This document shows, piece by piece, positions 58,415-64,000 of a stretch of 64,000 nucleotides of DNA. The stretch spans positions 806,001 through 870,000 of the forward strand of contig CANPUZ010000032.1 in NCBI GenBank assembly GCA_947579665.1, read 5' to 3'. The stretch's first letter is position 1; each line of letters opens with the position of its first letter. Under the pieces are notes generated by a model. It ran no database searches. It was not told where the DNA came from and was given only the letters and a program-made list of their open reading frames with translations. A program made the translations under genes and the position numbers. Source of the DNA: Sympetrum striolatum. Lineage: Eukaryota > Arthropoda > Insecta > Odonata > Libellulidae.

Positions 58415-59560
58415 ATACGAGTAAAATGTTGCTTGCATACTGCAAGCAGAACGACAACACTATTTTCATGTCGGCATCGTATCGGGACGGCCATCAAAGA
58501 AAAAAAGGGATTGAAATTTTTCTTAAGATTCGCTGAAATTCCATCGCCTGGCATCGAACCCGGGTATTTACTGTGAACTTACTATGCAGCTTAATAGAAC
58601 ATCACCATCTCTAACTATGTGTGAAAATTCAATCAGAAATATGGGCTACAACTGCCTCAAAAGACGTTCTAATTTTCACGAATTTAAATGGCTCTCTGGA
58701 TTCGAACCAAGGACAATTTTGGAAATCTAAAAAATGTTTCTGAAAGTTATTTATGATCTCTATCTATATGCCGAATTTGAAGTTTCTATATGATTGGCAA
58801 AGGTTTCAAAATAATTCCTAAAAATCGGATCAACTTCTGATTGCAGAGACACCTGGTGTCGAACCCAGGACACATTGATATCTGTGAATACACGGTTTGA
58901 TTTGCACGGACTTGATCATTCTTTGTACAAAGTTTGAAGTCGATGTCGTGCCTGGAAATACCTAAAATGTGTTTCCGTAATCTCCATAAGAAATGCATTG
59001 AGGAATGTAAATGGCCCTCTGGGATCGAACCAAGGACCATAAGGGAATATGAAAAATTTGATTATGAAATATAATTATGATATCTAACGCCATGCCGAAT
59101 TTCAAGTTCCTATGCCATCGGAAAAGGGTCCAAAAAAAATCTTAAAAATCTCCGCAATGCATTTTAAACGGCCGATTTTTGCCTCGACCTAGCATCGAAC
59201 CCAGGATATTTTCAGTAAAACTCATTTAAGTTTTCGATAGATCATGACCATATATATCGGCTCCTTGAGTTTTAAGTCCCTACCTATCCGGCAAGTATTT
59301 TTTTTTAATTCCCGAAAATCACGGCAATGCATTCAAACGGGAAAAATCGGGACTTTGGGGCCCTCTGGAATCGAACCTATGACACTGAGGATCAAAGTCT
59401 CTTTTTTTCCTGGGGGTTTCACGTTATGGCCAATATGTCATAAAAATTTCAGATCAATGACGCCTGTAGTTTAGGCTGTGAATTTGTATCCTATCTATCT
59501 ATATAGGTATATATATGAATGAATCCGGAGAAGCATCTATATATAATAGAAGATATATAG
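58415..59560 (+). repeat. satellite unit 15
   Basis: Boxes 58555, 58700, 58858, 59023, 59190, 59370. Ends with spacer gaatgaatccggagaagcat at 59517-59540, then a head-to-head switch. Confidence 0.9.
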
Positions 59561-60641
59561 AGAGGATACAAACTCACAGCCTAAACCACAAGAGTGATTG
59601 AGCTGAAATTTTGACGACATATTGGCCATAACGTATAACCTCCAGAAAAATTTTGATTTTGATCCTCAGTGTCATGGGTTCGATTCCAGGGGGCTCCAAA
59701 GTCCCGATTTTTCCCGTTTAAATGCATTGCTTTGATTTTCGGGAATTAAAAAAAAATACTTCCCGGATAGGTAGAGAATCAAAACTCAGGGAGCCTTTAT
59801 ATATGGTCATGATCTATCGAAAACATAAATGAGTTTTACGGAAAATGACCTGGGTTCGATGCTAGGTCGATGCAAAAATCTGCCGTTTAAAATGTATTGT
59901 GGCGATTTTTAAGATTTTTTTTGGACCCTTTACCGATGGCATGGAAACTTGAAATTCGGTATCTGGTTGGATATCATGAATACATTTCATAATCAAATTT
60001 TACATATTCGCTGATGGTCCTTGGTTCGATCCCAGAGGGCCATTTGCACTTCTCAATGCATTTCTTACGGAGATAACGGTAACAAAATTAAGGTACTTCC
60101 CGGCATGCTATCGACTTCAAACTTTGCATGATAAAAAAGCCAGCCCTTACAAATCAAACTTTGCATTCTCAGATTACTATATTTCCTGGGTTCAACACCA
60201 GGTGTCTCTGCAATCAGAAATAGATCCGATATTTAGGAATTATTTTGAAACCTTTCCCAATAATATAGATATATGAAATATATATATATATATAAGTATC
60301 ATTTATAGGTTTCAGACACAAATTTTAGATTTCCAAGATCGTCCTTGGTTCGAATCCAGAGAGCCATTTACATTCGTGAAAATTAGAACGTCTTTTGAGG
60401 CAGTTGTAGCCAATATTTCTGATTGAATTTTCACACATAGTTAGAGATGGTGATCTTCTATTGTGCTACATAGTAAGTTCACCAGGAAGACCCGGGTTGG
60501 ATGCCAGACGATGAAATTTCAGCGAATTTTAAGAAAATTTACTTGCCTTTTATTTTTTTTTGAGGACCCTCCCAAAATGATGCCGATATGAAATTAATAT
60601 GCCGATCTTCTTGCAGTATGCAAGCTACATTTTACTCGTAT
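59561..60641 (-). repeat. satellite unit 16
   Basis: Boxes 59688, 59850, 60023, 60190 (ggttcaacacc), 60348, 60495 (ggttggatgcc). A TA-rich stretch at about 60280-60296 interrupts one subunit. Confidence 0.88.
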
Positions 60642-61772
60642 ATATATATGGATACATGAATGAATCCGGAGAAGCATCTATATATAATAGATATAGGGGA
60701 TCAAAATTCTAACCATGTTCCACAAGTGCCAACGACTTGAAATTTTTACGACGTTATGGCCATGACGTGTAACCTCCAGGAAAAAGCCGACATTGAACCT
60801 CGGTGTCATGGGTTCGATTCCAGAAGGCCCCAAAGTCCCGATTTTCTCCATAAGGATACATGGCGGGGATTTTCGAAAATTTTTTGACGCACTTCCCGGA
60901 AAAGTAGAGAGTTGAAATTCGAGGGATCGCTAGATGCTGTGCATTTCCAACGAAAATCAGAAAGACATCGCCGAATATGGTCCATGGTTCGATTCTAGGT
61001 CGGAGCAAAAATCGGCCGTTTAAAATGCATTGCGGCGATTTTGAAGATTTTTTTGGAACTTTTCCCGATAACATGGATACTTGAAACTCGGCACGTCGAT
61101 AGATATCATGAATATATTTCATAATCAAATTTTACATGTTCGCTGATGGTCCTTGGTTCGATCCCAGAGGACCATTTGCACTTCTCAATGCATTTCTTAC
61201 GGAGATAACGGATACAAAATTTAGGTACTTCCCGACATGCTATCGACTTCAAACTTTGCAAGAAACAAGAACAAGTCTTTACAAATCAAACTTTGCATTC
61301 ACAGCTTACAATAAGTCCTGGGTTCGACACCAGGTGGCTCTGCAATCAGAAGTTGATCCGATTTTTAGGAATTATTTTGAAACGTTTCCAAATAATATAG
61401 AAATTTAAAATTCGGCATATAGATAGAGATCATAAATAACTTTCAGAAACATTTTTTAGATTTCCAAGATCGTTCTTGGTTCGAATCCAGAGAGCCATTT
61501 ACATTCGTGAAAATTAGAACGTCTTTTGAGGCAGTTGTAGCCAATATTTTTGCTTGAATTTTCACACATAGTTAGAGATGGTGATCTTCTATTGTGCTGC
61601 ATAGTACGTTAACCGTAAAGACCTGGGTTCGATGCCAGACACTTATATTGAAGCGAATTCTAAGAATATTTTCAATTCTTTTTTTTTTCTTTTGAGGACC
61701 GTCCCGATATGATGCCGATATGAAATTAGTGTTGTCGATCTGCTTACAGTATGCAAGCAACATTTTACTCGT

Positions 61773-61775
<3 letters not shown>
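60642..61775 (-). repeat. satellite unit 17
   Basis: Boxes 60812, 60985, 61156, 61322, 61478, 61625. The head is diverged (gatcaaaattctaaccatgt). From about 60953 it is the copy of unit 12. Confidence 0.9.

Positions 61776-61842
<67 letters not shown>
61776..61842. repeat. (TA)n microsatellite
   Basis: About 32 TA pairs between units 17 and 18; homologous to 56071-56136. Confidence 0.97.
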
Positions 61843-61846
<4 letters not shown>

Positions 61847-62928
61847 GAGGACACAAAGTCACAGGCTAAACCACTAGCGTCAATGGCTTGAAATTTTTAC
61901 GACATATTGGCCATAACGTATAACCTCCAGAAAAATAGCGATTTTGAACCTCAGTGTCATGGGTTCGATTCCAGAGGGCCACAAAGTCCCGATTTTTCCC
62001 GTTTGAATGCATTGCTTTGATTTTCGGGAATTAAAAAAAAATACTTTTCGGACAGGTAGAGAATTAAAACTCAAGGAGCCTATATATATGAATATGATCT
62101 ATCGAAAACATAAATGAGTTTTACGAAAATTATCCTGGGTTCGATGCTAGGTCGTTGCGAAAATCGGCCGTTTAAAACGCATTGTGGAGATTTTTAAGAT
62201 TTTTTTTGGACCTCTTTCCGAATGCATGGAAACTTGAAATTTGGCATGGGGTTAGAAATCATAAAAATATTTCATAATTAAATTTTCTTTATTTCCTTTT
62301 GGTCCTTGGTTCGATCCCAGAGGGCCATTTGTACTCCACAATGCATTTCTTATGGAGATAACGGAAACAGATTTTAGGTACTTTTCGGCATGATATTGAC
62401 TTCAAACTTTGCATAAAATATGATCAAGTTCATAAAAATCTAACTGTGCAGTCACAGCTACCAGTGTGTCCTGGGTTCGAAACCAGGCGTCTCTACAATC
62501 AGTAACTGATCCGATTTTCAATAATAATTTTGAACCCTTTCCCAACAATATAGAAACTTGAAATTCGGCATGTAGTTAGATATCATAGATAAATTTCAAA
62601 ATCATGTTTTAGATTTCCAGGATCGTCCTTGGTTCGAATCCAGAGAGGCATTTACATTCGTGAAAATAAGAACGTCTTTTGAGGCAGTTGTAACAAATAT
62701 TTCTGCTTGAATTTTCACACATAGTTAGAGATGTTGATCTTATATTGTGCTGCATAGTAAGTTTACCAGTAAGACCTGGGTTCAATGATAGACGATGAAA
62801 TTTCTGCGAAATTTAAGAAAAATTTCAATCCTTTTTTTTTTCTTTTGAGGACAGTCCCGATATGATGCCGATATGAAATTAATATTGCCGATCTGCTTGC
62901 AGTATGCAAGCTACCTTTTCCTCGTATA
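61843..62928 (-). repeat. satellite unit 18
   Basis: Copy of unit 13; boxes 61960, 62140, 62305, 62470, 62630, with the last one decayed (ggttcaatgat, near 62780). Confidence 0.9.
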
Positions 62929-62993
62929 TATATATAGGTATATCCGGAGAAACGTCTATATATAATAGATATATATATTATAGGTATATATAT

Positions 62994-63050
62994 GAATGAA
63001 TCCGGAGAAGCATCTATCTATTAAATATAGATGCTTCTCCGGATTCATTC
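62994..63050. repeat. 24-bp palindromic spacer junction
   Basis: Arms 62994-63017 and 63027-63050 are exact inverses holding the spacer module, 9-nt loop. Here both flanking units read minus, so the palindrome is not itself a marker of orientation change. Confidence 0.93.
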
Positions 63051-63054
63051 AAGG

Positions 63055-63056
63055 AT

Positions 63057-63100
<44 letters not shown>

Positions 63101-63101
63101 G
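63055..63101. repeat. (GATA)n microsatellite
   Basis: About eleven copies of the 4-mer at the head of unit 19. Confidence 0.97.
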
Positions 63102-64000
63102 ATACTAATTCACAGCCTAAACTAGAACCGTCATCGACTTGAAATTTTTACGACGTATTGGGCATTACGTGTAACCACCAGAAAAAATGAGATTTTGAAT
63201 CTAAGTGTCATAGGTTCGATTCCAGAAGGCCCCAAAGTCGCGATTTTGTCCATAAGAATACATGGCAGGGGTTTTCGAAATTTTTTTTGAGGCACTTCCC
63301 GGAAAAGGAGAGATTTGAAATTTAAGGGATCGCTAGATGCCGTGCATATCTAAAGGAAACCATAAAGACATCTACGAATATTATCCTTGGTTCGATGCTA
63401 GGTCGGGGCAAAAATCGCCCGTTTAAAATGCATTGTGGCAATTTTTAAGATTTTTTTTGGACCCTTTTCCGATGGCATAGAAACTTGAAATTCGGTGTGA
63501 GGTTGGATACCATAAAAATATATCATAATCGAATTTTACATATTCGCTGATGGTCCTTGATTCGATCCCAGAGGGCCATTTAAATTCCTCAATGCATTTT
63601 TTACGGAGATAACAGAAACAAATTTTAGGTACTTCCCGGCGTGATATCGACTTCAAGCTTTGCATATAGAAAGATCAAGTCCATACAAATCAAACAGTGC
63701 ATTCAGAGCTATTAATTTATCCTGGGTTCGACACCAGGCGTCTCTATAATCAGCATCTGATCCTATTTTCAATAATAATTTTGAACCCTTTCCCAACAAT
63801 ATAGAAACTTGAAAATCGGCATGTAGATAGATTTCATAAATAACTTTTAGAAACATGTTTTAGATTACCAAGATCGTCCTTGGTTCGAATCCAGAGAGCC
63901 ATTTAAATTCGTGAAAATGAGAACGTCTTTTGAGGCAGTTGTAGCCAATATTTCTGCTTGAATTTTCACACATAGTTAGAGATGGCGATGTTCTATTGTG
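63102..64000 (-). repeat. satellite unit 19, cut by the window end
   Basis: Boxes 63210, 63385, 63555 (gattcgatccc), 63725, 63880; the last subunit and hairpin lie beyond the window, so the array continues. Confidence 0.88.

Larger units (their letters stand above)
43858..64000. repeat. higher-order B-box satellite array
   Basis: Eighteen units (2-19) of 0.8-1.2 kb. In B-box-forward orientation a full unit is: head gatactaattcacagcctaaa, six subunits of about 150-175 bp, each with a B-box-like motif (boxes a-f: GGTTCGATTCC, GGTTCGATGCT, GGTTCGATCCC, GGTTCGACACC, GGTTCGAATCC, GGTTCGATGCC), a run of 8-10 T, and a terminal hairpin GCTTGCA-GTA-TGCAAGC before acattttactcgtata. Subunits are themselves related (recurring aaatttcaagt, atcgggaaagg, tcttaaaaatcgcc, aatgcattttaaacgg), so a ~160-bp monomer was amplified first. 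Box a has an A-box-like tggccataacg about 60 nt upstream. Units are separated by AT-rich or 4-8-bp microsatellite spacers holding an agatgcttctccggattcat module. No protein is encoded. Confidence 0.9.

Noticed and set aside
43858..64000. Dozens of 60-125-codon open frames with recurring peptides such as PSGIEPMT and GPWFDPRGPFAL
   Set aside because: They recur because the satellite monomer recurs; the peptide is the B box read in frame (tggaatcgaaccc). Frames lie on both strands, are not conserved at codon level, and start or stop with unit boundaries.
43858..64000. tRNA genes suggested by the many T-arm-like motifs
   Set aside because: No acceptor stem, anticodon arm or properly spaced D arm can be folded around any of the boxes.
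43858..64000. CRISPR-like array of regularly spaced repeats
   Set aside because: Eukaryotic context; the spaced motif is an 11-bp B box within related monomers, not identical repeats with unique spacers, and no cas genes.
43858..64000. Canonical Helitron termini
   Set aside because: No 5' TC / 3' CTRR pair at unit ends; only the hairpin and internal tandem repeats fit, so kept as hypothesis rather than annotation.

Overview
This window looks like non-coding, transposon-rich arthropod (probably insect) nuclear DNA. It is AT-rich, has no operons or dense genes, and carries Jockey-type LINE, Penelope-like, piggyBac, Tigger/pogo-like and hAT-like remnants, tRNA-derived SINE copies, many microsatellites and a large complex satellite. 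No complete host gene can be read. Three very short plus-strand segments with good splice signals (1445-1499, 9115-9174, 40007-40044) keep one shared reading frame open when joined. They may be microexons of a host gene whose huge introns hold everything else. A fourth exon candidate lies on the minus strand (21245-21400).

Region by region. 1-10 kb: mostly featureless AT-rich sequence with a SINE, a hAT-type MITE, a LINE tail fragment and two possible microexons. 10.1-14.6 kb: a nearly complete Jockey-type LINE; ORF1 has one frameshift and ORF2 two in-frame stops. 18.3-20.6 kb: one isolated unit of the satellite family next to a decayed piggyBac transposase. 22.5-28.4 kb: a three-level nest, in which a Penelope-like element (reverse transcriptase plus GIY-YIG endonuclease) is split by a Tigger-like DNA transposon with a clean TA duplication, itself split by a 2.1-kb element with GGGCCC-ended inverted repeats. 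The Penelope-like element carries hammerhead-ribozyme motifs. 29-43 kb: MITEs, foldback elements, SINE pairs, LINE fragments, two more hammerhead motifs, a perfect 20-bp hairpin, and a block of GAGTTGTCG minirepeats.

43.86-64.0 kb (continuing past the window): a higher-order satellite array of 18 units of about 0.8-1.2 kb. A full unit has six subunits of roughly 150-175 bp, each holding a motif matching the RNA polymerase III B box / tRNA T-arm (GGTTCGANNCC). Each unit starts with a conserved head and ends with a perfect 7-bp hairpin. Units face both ways; at two orientation switches the spacer forms a perfect palindrome with 24- or 31-bp arms. A roughly 2-kb stretch of this array is duplicated almost perfectly 5.7 kb away. 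This B-box satellite is the strongest candidate here for something undescribed. Nothing in it looks protein-coding.
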